From Haliclystus octoradiatus (Eukaryota > Cnidaria > Staurozoa > Stauromedusae > Haliclystidae): DNA of 64,000 nucleotides. Location of the stretch: NCBI GenBank assembly GCA_916610825.1, contig OU744448.1, forward strand, positions 30,216,107 through 30,280,106. The letters run 5' to 3'. The position numbers were made by a program, and so were the translations under genes. Below are positions 13,001 to 24,394 of this stretch, piece after piece; within the stretch, counting starts at the first letter, position 1; each line of letters begins with the position of its first letter. The notes under the pieces were generated by a model. The model saw only the letters and a list, made by a program, of their open reading frames with translations. It was not told the DNA's origin and made no database searches.

Positions 13001-16000
13001 TGAATGTAATCTCTAGGACTGAAATGTTCATTATATGTTCTTGGGAATTATATCAGAAGAGCTAAGCCACAACTTACACAAATAAAAGGCTACATCAAGA
13101 TTACCTTGATGCCGTAACTCTAAGGGCAACCATGGTGGTTGATGGATTTGTTGCTTTTATCAGTAACAGTGCATGAGTAAGTTATGAACAAGCAGTAACT
13201 TATAAGCACAATGAAACATAAATAATGATTATAAATTGAATATCAAACAACTTTACCACATTACGACGAACAACATTATCTAACGATTCGAACTGTCATG
13301 AGCTACACAAGTAGTCAGACATAATGTATGTAGTTATTTTTCAAGGTAAAAATATTACACAAAATAATTTAAACTACTGTATTGGAACAGACACTAGTAA
13401 TATGAATGTTTGCAAAACAATTGAAATCCGGAAATCAAATCTTACACTTGAGCTTAAGCATGATGTTTGGAAACCTTTTGAGATGTGTGCCATCTCAATA
13501 AATTGAGGTTGATCAGTGTTCTAACATTACAGTGTGTAAATAACGAATTCTATAATTTGAATGGCCTCTTCCATGACATTGGATGAATTTCAGTCACGTA
13601 TTAGCTTCTAGCAAGACTGTAATACAGTGAAACCTGTTATTACAGCAAGCTACGAGCATCAGATAAATTGACCACTATATGCAGACGACCTTTAATTATA
13701 TAGGCCTACAGGGTTGATTCGATAGAAAATTTGATTTTGGAATTACAAAGAATGACCACCATAGACAGGTAGCCGCTGTACAGAGGTAACCATTATAAAA
13801 GTTTTGACTGAATGTCTACTTATTTCAGAACAGTGTTTACGTAACCCTTTACCTTCTTGGGTGGCTCAATATCTTCTTTGTCCGCATCATCAGTCTTGTG
13901 AGTGTATTTTAATGAGAGAGAGACCCCTTCAAAAAGCTGAAAAAAATAATATAATTTTGCTTTAACTAGAGGATAAACTGGTACAATATATCATCATAAT
14001 CATCCTACGTAGGGTGAGGATTCCACTACACCGGATAGAAGGATATTGCACCGCCAGACCGAAAATCATATCGGATTGATTGTTGGAATAATGCTACAGT
14101 GAAACCTGTATAGAAATGCCAGCTACGAGACGTAGATAATTTGACCACTATAAACAGGTGGCCTTTACATACAGGTTTGATTCAATAGAAGAAGATACTA
14201 TTTTAGACACTGCAAGAGTGAACACTATAGACAGGTGTCCGCTTTATAGAGGTGACCTTTATAACAGGTTTGACTGTAGTACAGCTCTAGGGTGGATTTT
14301 GCGCGGCTAGAGAAATCTAGAAATCACTACTCTTAGATAGCTATTTGGTATACTGGAATCCCATAGTGGAATGTCAGTTATTATATTGAATTTGTATGAA
14401 ATCCATGAGAATTCAATTAACTACACGGACAGCTGCCATCAAGTAAATATATAGGCTAACCAATGATTGTCATCATTAATCAAAACCTTTTTGCTTAATA
14501 TGTTTGATAAGAAGACAAGCGATAGAATAGACGTAATTTTGCGACGTTTTGTCATGTACTGATATGACATTTTCAAGCAATTAAAATTAAAAAGAATGGG
14601 AAATTAAAATATTTGAATATTTATATGTTTTAACTTTCACAACGCTTTCAGGGTTTTACGGAAATGCAAGAATAAATTTGATTGATTGATTCACGAAATG
14701 GTCGCAAACATGCGAGTCAAACCGACACTCAACACAATACACAACCCAATTCAATTAAATCTAAATTGTTTAGATTGCAGATGACATATTGTTTTATATC
14801 ATTAACACTCTTTTCTTTGTATGTATAGCCTACATATAGTCTATTCCTTGTTCAACTATATCACATTTATCTTGAAAATTTTTATCACATTATTGTAAAT
14901 TCGCTAAGTTAAAACATATATAAATATTTCTGTATTTTAATTTTCCATCCATTTCAATCACTTGAAAATGCCATATCAGTACAATGACAAAACGTTCGAA
15001 AATAATGTGTATTCTATCGCTTGTCTTATAAATATCATCATCATCACTTAATTCAGCAAAGTTAAATTTATGCCATAATATGATTTGTTTAAGTATTTTC
15101 TCTTTACCTCCATCGTAATACAATTTTCAGAAACTTGGTCGAACCCAGAAACATTTTCATGGTATGCTTCTCTTGCAAGCTGTTGATATTAAAAAAATAA
15201 TAGATCACAACTAAAGTAGTATCCAAAGGGTTTAATGTTCGGAGAACAAGTTTATGAAATGGGAACCATCTTGAAATTGGTTTCCAATATACAGTACATG
15301 GATAGGGTAAGACAAAAGTAGGAGTGCAGGAATCCTTAGATTCCGGAAGGTTGGAGGAAATTCAGAAGAAAATTGTTAACTTTATGAATTATAGGTCAAA
15401 CATCAACAAAAAAATTAGATGAAAATGATGAAATGTCTCTAAGATTACAGAAGGCTGAACCTTTTGTCGGACACTGTACATGGATATTCTGAAAAACTTA
15501 TTCAGAATTCTGAAACGTGACCAGGTAGTGAAGCTAAATTGTTACGAATTGCAAAGAAGAAAAAAACATAAACAAAAACCTGTTGGATTTGTACTGGCAG
15601 AAAGAAAGACATTCTCGGTTCTCAGTTTCTCAGTTTTTGAATTCAAAATGAAAGATGAAACGATAAGTTGCTATCAGAGACATTTGGGAAACGTAAAATA
15701 CTTAACAGAGAAATAATAAATGTGAATAAAAATCTGCAGCGGTGAGGCATCTAACATCGCTCTCTCGGAAATACTGCATACATGGGCATAATTGCATCAA
15801 TTCTTAGAGATCCAAATAAAATCCTAGCTTTCTTTTGCGGCTCTGGAACGCAAACTGGTAAAAACAAGGGCTTTCCCATACGATTTTCATAGCCGCGGCT
15901 ATGCACAGGATCCAATGGCAGTAAGAATCATGCAACCCTAGACTCCAGAAGGCTAGAAAAGATATCACATCCAATTGAACCAATGCATGAAGCAGTTCAG

Positions 16001-17832
16001 GGTATGGACTGTACGTGACTGCTCATAGACTGTTAATGAACTCAGGGATTTTGTTCACAAGGGTAGTATTAGATATTGATAACAGTTTGTGTAGGTTTGA
16101 TTCAAATACAAACAAAGAAAAATTATTGTATTGAATTACCTGTGTAAAGATTTCTTTACAAAACAAATTATACTGTGCTTGTTTCAATTGGCTATGCCAT
16201 CTGCCATGTTGAATATTGTCATTTGTACCTTGGAAGATATTCAAAACAAAATTTAATATTTATGTATTGATGATACAAATTTCATGAAAAACAAACTTAC
16301 AGTTCATTAACTAATACTCATAACTGTACATAAAATGTTCATGCAGCTCATGAACTGATCAGGACTAAGATCCCCCTGCGAATAAAGTTCATGAACAGTC
16401 CATGAACAGCTTATTAACGTTAAGCAGCCCAAATTTTCAATGACAGCAGTTCAAGAACAGTTCTTGAAAATTGGGGCCATTTAACATTCATGAACTGTTC
16501 ATAAACTGTTCATGAACTCTTGAACAGTTTTTGCAGGGATTGAATCACTTTTTGCATTGTTTGGTTGATTGATAAACATGATTTTACCTGCATTTATCTG
16601 ACCATGTTGACCATTTATTGATACAGTTATTTGAGAGATCCCTTCTAAGCCTGAAGGAACTCGGACATTCATAGGCAAAACAGAATCTTTTGAGTTGCCA
16701 GATATATCCTCTTGTTTCTTTACTTCAAATATGCCATGGTGCCAAAACGATGAACCATCTATAAAAGTGTGGAAATAAAATACAACATTTATCATAACTA
16801 TCAATTGGTGGGTTGACAGTTTCCCCTGCGAAAAAAGGTTCATGAGTTCATGAACATGAAATTGCTCAAAAATTCATGAAATGTTCATGAACTTTTAAGC
16901 AGTTTCGCGTTCATGGACATAAATGTTCACGAACTGTTTATGAACTCACAGACTTTTTTCGTAGGAGTAATACTTCATCCTAGCAAAGATAGAGATTGAA
17001 ATTGGACAGATAACATCAAAGCCGGTTAAAAATAGCAAAAATAGGTGGCTTAAATCTGGATAAAATGTGAACTTAAATACTTTTCATGAACTATTGTTCA
17101 AAGTGTGTACATTTCATATTCCATGAAATGTTTTTAAGTTCATGAAGCTTCAATTGAACATGCTCATGAAATGGAATTAATTTTACATTTTGTGAACGGT
17201 TTGTGAACTGTTATTGAATATTTCCTGAAGTTCTGCAAAATGGGTATGGCCCGATAAAAGTAGGAATCCTGGATTACTAGATTCTGGAAGGTTAGAGCAG
17301 ATTTAGAAGAAAATTGATATTTTTCTGATTTCAGGGTCAAACTTCAACAAGAAAGTCATAAGAAAATGTTGACATGCCTCTAGGATTCCAAAAAACTGAA
17401 CCTTTTGTTGGTGTCGGAACGTGGGAAGAGCTTTTGAATCTGTTATAGCCTAAAGTAATCAGATAGTTAAACGTAGCGCAATCAAAAACTTTTTGGCAGT
17501 TGCTCTCCTTTGCCTTTGGAAACAAAGCAGTTCCCCTTAGCAATCATTTTCTATTATTTATAGACTACCGTCATCATTTGTTAGATATCTGATTCACCAT
17601 TCGCAAAACCCACCATTGCGGTAGCTTAGATCTCCACTGATAGCATTATTCGCTGCTCTTTTCAACTTCCAGCTTCGCCGCAGTTTTATTAGTTCTCCGT
17701 AGTAATTTGAAGTATTTGATTCTTTCTCGTCTCCTGACACAGCAGCCGCTTGTTGTGCAATCATCTGTTTTGCTCCTTTGCTTATAACCTCCGCTGCTTT
17801 TTTCAAGGCCTAATGTTCAACAACAAGAATCC

Positions 17833-17866
<34 letters not shown>

Positions 17867-20800
17867 TTATTCAGAAATACCTGATAAGTGTGCACAAACT
17901 TATAACAGTATTAATACACTTTTTCACAGGACTGACAAACTAAGATATACATATTAAAAGAGAAACTTACAAACAATTTAATAACAGGGTTGATAATTAA
18001 ACTTCAAGTAAAGGCTTGTCAAGGAGACACTTGTAACTTGTCCTTCTTGAAACATCCTTTGTTGTTGACGAGAAATCATTTCCACTTATGCATACCAGCA
18101 TTTTGAAATGAATGGCGATTGCATGACGCTATAAAATATGTCGCTATTGAAAATAAAATCTACTGGATTGTGAATTTCAAAGGACTGAAAATCTACTGAA
18201 AACCTTTTGGAAATGGTTCTGCTACTGACAAAAGCATGTTAAAATTATGCCAAATCTACTAAAGTGTGCTCAATTGAGAACCTAGATAAAATATGCTTTT
18301 GACAATAAGTTATCAGGTTTACATCATCATCATCATCATCGTTTATTTGGATTCCTGATAAGCTACAAGCTTTTTTTAAGAGGAATTATTCCAAATTTGG
18401 ACATGCACCATTGTGAAGTAAATAACTGGAAGTTAAGTTTTTACAAATAACTACTATTCAGGTTGACAATTTGTAGATAACTATGAGCCAAATATATGAT
18501 CATTTGAGTAGTTTTAACATTATTTGATGTCTAGTTGATACTAGCAATGAGTCACTAGTGTTGCTGGATTAATTTGGGCTGAGTAAATTTTGAAGTAGGC
18601 CCGAATAAATTGCTGAAAACAAAATTAATTATTTTTTATTCAAGTACTTTTCTAGTTAAAACACTTAAAAGTAAAAGCAAAATAATATGTCTTGGAGCAC
18701 GAAAATAAGAAAGTAAACAGTTGATAAATCTGATTCAATGAAATAGAACAAAACACAAAACAAAAAAATTGGAGCATGTTCGAACTACAACAATTATATT
18801 TAGGGATGAGACGATTGTTCTGAAAATAATCGATTTTGCCGATCATCGGCGCTATTTTTAGTAATCGAAAAATAATCCGCATCGACAAATACAATAAATT
18901 AATTTTTAATCGTTGAACCGATTATTATTTGACAATGAAATTTGAAACGAAAGTTCCGAAATAGTCACTACTGTTTGCTTACATCGTTTTGTAATTCAAA
19001 ACATTTGAATAACTAGAATACCAGTTACACGCAATGCGTGTTGTAGAGGCTACATGCATGGAGGGCTATAACGTCACTTAATACATTGTTCAAAGATTAT
19101 TGATCGATGTATGAGGACCTATGATTAAAACGGTAAAATCTATATACATTTACGCCATCTAGGTCTACGTAATTCACACAAGAAACACAAATATCAAAAA
19201 ACTGATTAATAGCAGATTATATGAAATACATTATTTACACATTTATGTGGCAAAATTATTTTATTGTACATTATTTCTTGTTCTTTAACTGTGAGACTTG
19301 GTGATGGCAATTTATATATTTACTGGATACCTATATGGATAACCCTGGAGGATGCTACATCTAGCTGACCATGAGTTATAAAACTGAATTTCATAATGTC
19401 TTTGATATGCTTGCAATTTCTTCTTTTTATTATCGTCAAGAAGTAATTTCATAGCGGTCCGAGATAAGTCGGATAATGATAGGCGAATCAGATTCAACGC
19501 ATTTGAAGCGGATTCTGTAAGTAGTTTAATTTATAATAACATCGTTGTAGAATCATCATCATCAAATTCATCACGTGTTCGGTAAATTGAGTTTAATAAC
19601 GCGAATGTTCTTTTAAAGTTGTAATAAGGAAGCAAAGCATTCCTAAATGCTACTTCTAAGTAATCTGAATTTGAAAAGGATATTAAGTGAGATTCTATTG
19701 CCCTTTATTCTCTTTCACTAACTCAATCAGATCACATTTAGTTGGTCACTTATTGACCACTGGGCGGCACCGGTACCAACGATTTGTGACATTTGTAACC
19801 TGAATGCAATCTGAAAACTATTTCACTTGAAACTTGAATGATGATAATATCATGATTAACATTTATGGTGCTGGCTGCTTTATGAATGTGTGTATTTCAC
19901 TCGGGGTTTAATTTACAGTTTTACACTTTGTTCGAGCTATACGTATCAACTCTAAATCCTCGTTTGTGCCTGTTGTGCATGTTTTAACTCGTCTTGCTCC
20001 TGTCGTGCTAATATAATATGCTCACGCAATTGCTGGACATACTTGAACATGTGATACATGAATAAGCAGGACAAAGCAAATGGCTAGTTTGCATTGATGA
20101 CATTGATTATTGATATTTCTTCTTCTCAACACAATCCTGGGTACTTTTTGCGCAGCTCATGTGTGTGTTAGTAAATGTGAACTTTCGCTCCACTTAGCAC
20201 TATGCTTGTAGACATAAATAGTCGACATAGATCATTGAAATTTGACACTGAGAAGTAAATAGACGGTTGCTTGTCAATCGTAAACTCCTCGCAAAGTCCA
20301 GTTAAATTAAAAAAACTTGGATTCAGCAGAATAAACTCCTGAACAATAAGTCCACTGTAGCTGTGCAATTTCTAAACATTTTAACTAACATTTTATTATT
20401 TCCAAGGCCCTTTATATAAATACATCCATGTCATTCTAAACCTGTTTACATTAAAACAATAGCAGCGGCGACGATCGTCGGAACACCATGACAACAGAGA
20501 AACGGACACCTACTTGACAAAAAGAACGACACTGGCGTTGTAAATATCCTACTTTTTTGTAGATAATCGTTAATATCTCTTCATACAATAAAAATCTAGG
20601 ATAAATTATAAGCGCAGCTCGCTGTTTGGATAACGACGATCATTTTAAGCTATAGTTTGTCACATTTCAGAGATTAATAAACGCGTGAAAAGAACACATA
20701 CATACACACAGGCACGCACGGATCTCTATTTGTATATAGATTCGTCATGCCATTTGACACCTTCTATTGTTATAACGTGAAAAAGGTCAACAGATTAGCA

Positions 20801-23800
20801 TTTAATGAATAAAACACGTGAGCACGTTGAATGAATTATTTTATTTACGACAAAAAAGCGGCGGTCGAGTTAAAATTTTGAGAAAATAATTTTCACATGA
20901 AATGAAGTTGTTTCATATTATAGCAAACGTTTTTGTGGGGATTATATCATGATTGTTTTGGTTGGAATACTCATCAGACTTGGAAGGATTTTCCAATCAG
21001 TTATGGCTTATGGGAAGAAAGCCTCTTTGTTGTGTTTATGGTTTATCAACAACCTTTCAATTTTGTTGAAAACTTACGCTTAACGGTTAATGATTTACTA
21101 CTACCATTACCGTACTAATTTCCATTTAAATTCTCATTCAAAACAAATCATTTACGATGACAGCGTAACACATTTAATGTTTCATTTCAACTTTGACTTG
21201 TGTGATGAAAATATCTACGGTCCGCGTGTTGTCAGACGGCCAATATTTTGTAATGGTTTGTTTGAGTGAGAAATAATCGAAACATTCGATTAATCGGCCG
21301 ATTACTATGACTAATCTGCTGAAAACTAATTGACTTTGAACATCGGTAAATTTGGTAATCGTCTCATCCCTAATTATATTATTCTAATGAAATGTAGCTC
21401 AAATACCTTGATTGAACAGTGATGTAGAAAACAGGCAAAACACTTGACACACACACAGACTCACAGACTACTCATTACGAGGTGCTAATGCAGGCTACAT
21501 ATGTCATTAGGTTGGTCAAACTATACCTTTTTTCTTCCCAGCATTTGCACAGTAGGTTTTGGTGGCTCTTGCGCTTGCGTTACATGATCTAATACAACAT
21601 ATTTTCGAGAACTTACAACTTGCAACACATCTGCCAGAATACCAAGTTCTGATAATGCAGTTCTGAAACAGAATAATTTTAAATAATGAAATCATCAAAT
21701 TATGACATTTATCTCTCATCAAACAGGCCAACCTGTAAATATTTAACAATTGCAATTGATGAAAACAAAACAATCTAGTACTTCCTCCAAGGAAAACAGT
21801 TCAGGAGTTCATGAACAGTTCATCAAAATTGGGGCCATTTAACGTTCATGGACTGTTCATGAACTCCTAAACTGATTTTCGCAAAGGTTCACTTGACGCA
21901 TAGTACACAACTGCTGAATTAGATTGAGTTTTTGATAAAAAAATTGAACATTGATTTTTGAGAATGTTTGATATAGGTTTGGCTATGTAGGCCTATATAG
22001 GTTGTGTGATCTAGTAGGCTGGCATTATAAACGCAAAATCAGTTAAATCACTAAAAAGCCACTTGTTTTTTGAATGTGTAATACGTGAAAAGTAATATTA
22101 CAGTGCCTAATATTGCTCATTCAATTTGAGACATTAAAGTTGTATGGTATTGTTATGCCGTTGTAAAGTCATTCTTCAGTGATACCCTTCTAAATAATCT
22201 AATCAGTTGGGTATCATGTGCAAACAGAAAATGTAGCCATATGAATGTTCTATGCCTGGTTGTGATTGTGCAGTTAGAGTGTACATGACACAAAAACATT
22301 TTGACACAGACTCCGGTAGCTGAAGCTAAATGATGAAGAATGGCGTAAAGGATTTTTCAATTTGAACGCATATAAATGTTAGTATTTTATGGTGAATATA
22401 TCCTATCTCCGATTAGTCACTTTTCTGAAACCCAGAATGATAGTCGGAATGATAAGGGAGCTTGCTATAAGAAAAAAGACAATTCAAAACTTTGGAAAAT
22501 CGTATCTCCTTTCGCACAAAACCAAAAGCTTTTAAACTCCAAGTCAGCTGTGTCTAGGCTACACCTCTGAGACACCTTTTCTGCTTGGATGTAAGTAGGC
22601 TAAACCCTCACTTTAACTCACCTCAAGCTCCTTTGAACATTCTCCCACGGCCATTTTACTCCTTTTGATTTTTCATCTAGTTTACATTCTTCCTTAACTT
22701 GCTCTTCTGTTTCATATTCCTCTTTGATAGAGCTTTCAAAATCAATTTTCTGTGTTAGGAGTTTTAATTCTTCTGCAGGTGTCAAAGGCCTGTATTTGGA
22801 AGATAAACAATGTTTTATCATACATGGATAATTATTTATGATGAATCCCAAATAAATAATAATCCAAATTCATGGGATTCAAATTTCAAACCCTTTGGCC
22901 ACGGTCTGATAAAAGCATTTAAATTTCAAAATCTTTCGATTTTTCAAAACTTTCTATAAAATTTTTACGATTTAGAAAATCAAATTTAATTAATTATTTT
23001 ACACAGTCCAAACCCTTCAAACTGCAAGGAAAGGTTTCAATAGCAGCGGAATGTGACAAGTTTGCTAGATTCTGCTTTGCGTGAAAAATGTTGCGATGGT
23101 TTGAATCTCATGACACTGTAGGCTATAATCAAGCTAAATAGGAATTATAATTTCTATACAATCCAATTAGGATTTTATGTATGTTCCGCCGGATATATCC
23201 AGCGTAAAATGCAGCTGATTTTTTGAAAATTTGGCGTAGGTTATAGATTCTCAAATCTTGGAATTTTCCTATATATTTTTCAACTAATTATTGGCATTAA
23301 AGGCGTGGCGTAAAAATTGTTTTTTTTGTGGCGTGAATTTGGCGTAAATATTTGGCGTTCTAAGTACAAGGATTCCACCTTGCCTCTGGTATACAATTAA
23401 CTTGAATTAAGTAGGCCGGTGAAGGCCTGAGCAGCCTGTTCCTGCTTGCAGGCAAGATCTTGGCCGCGCAATCATTTTCTTGACTGAAATTCCAGCTGCG
23501 CATTTCATAACTTTATCTGTATTTCAGCTATTGTTTAAGAAAATGACATAATTTCCATGAGTATGGAGATGTTATATCCAAAATTTGCCGACATATGTGA
23601 TCAATCCGCGCAAAATCACACCAGAAATTGACTTTCAGCCGCCCATTTTCCGAGTAAAAATACCACCTTAACCGCGCACAATGCAATCTTTCCAATCTGG
23701 TCCATGTATGTTACGCCGGATATATCCTGCGTAGAACTGAATCAATTTTACACCAATTTGGTTTCTTTGGCGTTGAAATTTAAAAATTTTCTATAGTTCT

Positions 23801-24259
23801 CAACTAAATTTGGGCTTTTGGTGTATTCTTGAATACTGACTTGGCGTGGCGTAATTTTGGCGTAAATCTCCGGCGTTCCAAATATGAGGATTCCAAAATC
23901 ACTATGGTCTGCAGTCTAGCTTCTTTGTCGTATGCAAAAGTTGATCATTGTTGGATGGATGGGCAGAAAAATATTGATTAAGCAAAAAGATCCCGCCGAA
24001 TTGATGCAAAATTCAATTGCCTTTCGATAAGCTATACCATTACTGTCATTAGGGCCGGGGTTGAGTAAGACAAAGTTGACATTGCCCTTTCGGCCTTTGG
24101 AAAAAGTAATGAGTTTTAACTAACATTGATGCTCAATAATCAATGAATATTTAATTTATCTCACTTTACGTATGTTTCTTCTCCTGTGCGGGATATCTCC
24201 TCAATTTCTTGCTCAAGTAAGCTTTCAACGCTAACCAAAACAGCTTTTGAAGTAGCCAT
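7060..24259 (-). CDS. MED17: Mediator complex subunit 17, 13 exons
   Basis: Mediator head-module scaffold in the nucleus, linking activators to RNA polymerase II. Exons (minus strand): 24259-24165, 22789-22622, 21662-21527, 17809-17614, 16758-16588, 16228-16140, 15179-15108, 13936-13853, 12840-12650, 10712-10575, 9851-9737, 8615-8476, 7267-7060. All junctions are GT-AG and in phase, giving 600 residues (human is about 650). Recognition points: N-terminus with SVESLLEQEIEE and TGEETY; LTQKIDF; WPWENV; LRRSWKLKR then GDLSYRN; HHGIFEV; LFCKEIFTQ; RVVCMDGTV; and a C-terminal WFKLDGKTFF block ending in TLLES. Exon 1 uses the GTGAGA donor at 24164, not the nearby GTAAAG, because only that keeps frame. 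Less certain: exon 11 may start at 9920, and exon 12 uses a weak donor at 8475. The helical stretch expected between exons 9 and 10 was not found. Introns are crowded with transposons. Confidence 0.92.
7376..7630. repeat. (TAAAA)n microsatellite
   Basis: About 51 pentamers with a few single-base variants (TAAAG, TAGAA, ACAAA). It lies in the last MED17 intron, so the transcript carries it as (UUUUA)n. The long Phe/Ile/Leu/Tyr reading frames over it are artefacts of the repeat. Confidence 0.97.
8041..8220. repeat. Palindromic GACTCCGAC-rich repeat
   Basis: Contains CTGGACTCCGACCCCTGC near the left end and GCAGGGGTCAGAGCCGGAGTC on the right, with a further inner pair built on CTGGAGTCAAACTCCGACTC. 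This forms a degenerate inverted repeat, probably a MITE; boundaries and target duplication are not clear. Confidence 0.45.
8672..8699. repeat. (ATCA)n short microsatellite
   Basis: Six to seven ATCA tetramers just upstream, in transcript sense, of MED17 exon 12. Confidence 0.9.
8766..8905. repeat. GTTCATGAAC-family MITE, degenerate
   Basis: Carries CATGAACAATTCATGAAC and TTTATGAACGGTTTGTGAAAC in opposed arms. The CCCCTGCG termini are lost. Confidence 0.6.
9268..9436. repeat. CAGTGTAACCCGC MITE (family P2), full length
   Basis: 169-bp inverted repeat from CAGTGTAACCCGCTTAAGTG to CACTTAAGCGGGTTACACTG, flanked by TA on both sides. The reference copy for this family; it lies in MED17 intron 11. 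Confidence 0.88.
9930..10500. repeat. Cluster of GTTCATGAAC-type repeat arms
   Basis: Two or three overlapping degenerate copies. GTTCATGAACTGTACATGAAC motifs and CATTTAACGTTCTCAAACTG blocks recur in this 570-bp stretch of MED17 intron 10. Individual element borders cannot be separated by eye. Confidence 0.65.
10813..10946. repeat. GTTCATGAAC-family MITE
   Basis: Starts CCCCAGTGAAAAACAGTTCA and ends TATTTTCACAGGGG. The left arm has a local duplication of CAGTTCAGGAGTTCA. It lies only about 100 bp upstream, in transcript sense, of MED17 exon 10. Confidence 0.85.
12096..12136. repeat. Short direct repeat
   Basis: The segment ATCATTTGTGAACAATTTAT is present twice in immediate succession, at about 12087 and 12113. 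Confidence 0.8.
12147..12323. repeat. GTTCATGAAC-family MITE
   Basis: Opposed arms with CAGTTCAGGAGCTTATGAAC and GTTCATGAACTCCTTAACTG; ends are partly eroded (CCCTGAGAATAACAG, TTTTTCGAAGGGG). It abuts the partial M9 copy that follows. Confidence 0.8.
12324..12500. mobile_element. Partial copy of the 995-bp 9-bp-TSD element (M9)
   Basis: Text from AGACCCAGATATTTCTTTTTG through GATTAGTAGGGTCTG, GAGTTGGGGAAATGGCAGAA and ACAACTAGAACCATG follows the left end of the element at 24395-25389 in the same order. The outer 12 bases of the terminus and the right half are missing. The open reading frames here belong to the repeat. Confidence 0.7.
13625..13810. repeat. CAGT-ended TA-site MITE (P1)
   Basis: Runs from CAGTGAAACCTGTTATTACA to AAAAGTTTTGACTG with TA on the left; the right flank has become AA. 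It lies in MED17 intron 8. Confidence 0.8.
14097..14276. repeat. CAGT-ended TA-site MITE (P1)
   Basis: 180 bp from CAGTGAAACCTGTATAGAAA to ATAACAGGTTTGACTG, with TA at 14095-14096 and 14277-14278. Confidence 0.85.
15300..15478. repeat. GACAAAAG-type palindromic repeat
   Basis: Opens with GGGTAAGACAAAAGTAGGAG and closes with GAACCTTTTGTCGGACAC, with internal GATTCCGGAAGGTTGGAG and GAAGAAAATTGTTAAC. The same order of motifs recurs at 17238-17405, and single ends occur near 3520, 61205 and 63030. A dispersed non-autonomous element of unassigned class. Confidence 0.65.
16372..16538. repeat. GTTCATGAAC-family MITE
   Basis: CCCCCTGCGAATAAAGTTCATG to GAACAGTTTTTGCAGGG. The right end lies 50 bp from MED17 exon 5, on the intron side of its donor. 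Confidence 0.85.
16823..16967. repeat. GTTCATGAAC-family MITE
   Basis: CCCCTGCGAAAAAAGGTTCATG to AGACTTTTTTCGTAGGAG, within 65 bp upstream of the MED17 exon 5 acceptor. Confidence 0.82.
17085..17235. repeat. GTTCATGAAC-family MITE, degenerate
   Basis: Recognised by CATGAACTATTGTTCA, TTCATGAAGCTTCA and GTGAACGGTTTGTGAACTG; no termini remain. Confidence 0.5.
17238..17405. repeat. GACAAAAG-type palindromic repeat
   Basis: Second full copy of the family at 15300-15478: GATAAAAGTAGGAATCC, GATTCTGGAAGGTTAGAG, GAAGAAAATTGAT, GGTCAAACTTCAACAA and GAACCTTTTGTTGG in the same order. Confidence 0.65.
17828..18010 (-). mobile_element. Retroposon 3' end with (ATG)n tail
   Basis: Read on the minus strand: CTTATCAGGTATTTCTGAAT, AAATGATG and then ten or so ATG repeats. 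The copy at 18321-18420 has the same join (CTTATCAGGAATCCAAATAA then ATG repeats). A shared 3' terminus running into a variable trinucleotide tail is typical of LINE or SINE ends. The upstream body is not recognised. Confidence 0.55.
18321..18420 (-). mobile_element. Retroposon 3' end with (ATG)n tail, second copy
   Basis: Short (ATG)n run at 18321-18340 followed, on the minus strand upstream, by the same CTTATCAGGAAT terminus as the copy at 17828. Confidence 0.5.
18801..21372. mobile_element. hAT-like DNA transposon, 2572 bp
   Basis: Ends are TAGGGATGAGACGATT on the left and AATCGTCTCATCCCTA on the right, and the element is flanked by a perfect 8-bp duplication ATTATATT (18793-18800 and 21373-21380). 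TIR sequence style and 8-bp duplication are the hallmarks of hAT elements. Inner text around both ends is also inverted (AATAATCGATTTTGCCGAT, AATCGGCCGATTA). It sits in MED17 intron 3. No full transposase frame is present. Several minus-strand open stretches look coding-like but stop early: around 19560-19690, 19312-19500 and 20168-20368. Confidence 0.9.
21785..21890. repeat. GTTCATGAAC-family MITE, short form
   Basis: AAAACAGTTCAGGAGTTCATG to TTCATGAACTCCTAAACTG around the centre TTGGGGCCATTTAACG. Shorter than the other copies because each arm has fewer decamers. Confidence 0.82.
23174..23895. repeat. Pair of about 190-bp GGCGT-rich direct repeats
   Basis: The two copies (23174-23370 and 23703-23895) share TATGTTCCGCCGGATATATC or TATGTTACGCCGGATATATC at the start, TTTTTCAACTAA or TTCTCAACTAAAT inside, repeated GGCGTGGCGTAA, and GGCGTTCTAAGTACAAGGAT or GGCGTTCCAAATATGAGGAT at the end. 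The 330 bp between them holds no gene. This could be a tandemly duplicated element or an LTR-like pair. It lies in MED17 intron 1. Confidence 0.6.
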
Positions 24260-24394
24260 TTTGATTTTGATATTATGTTTGATTTTTAAAGAAAAGTTCT
24301 GAAATGAAACACATATACGAGGCTACAGACATTCATTCACAGCCTAGTTTCTTGTCCGTTTACCTTATGTATTTTAAATGATTGGGCCGTGCTT

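Noticed and set aside
24165-24170. MED17 exon 1 ending at the GTAAAG donor (24169)
   Set aside because: That donor leaves phase 0, which is incompatible with exon 2; the GTGAGA donor five bases further gives a frame and length that match MED17.
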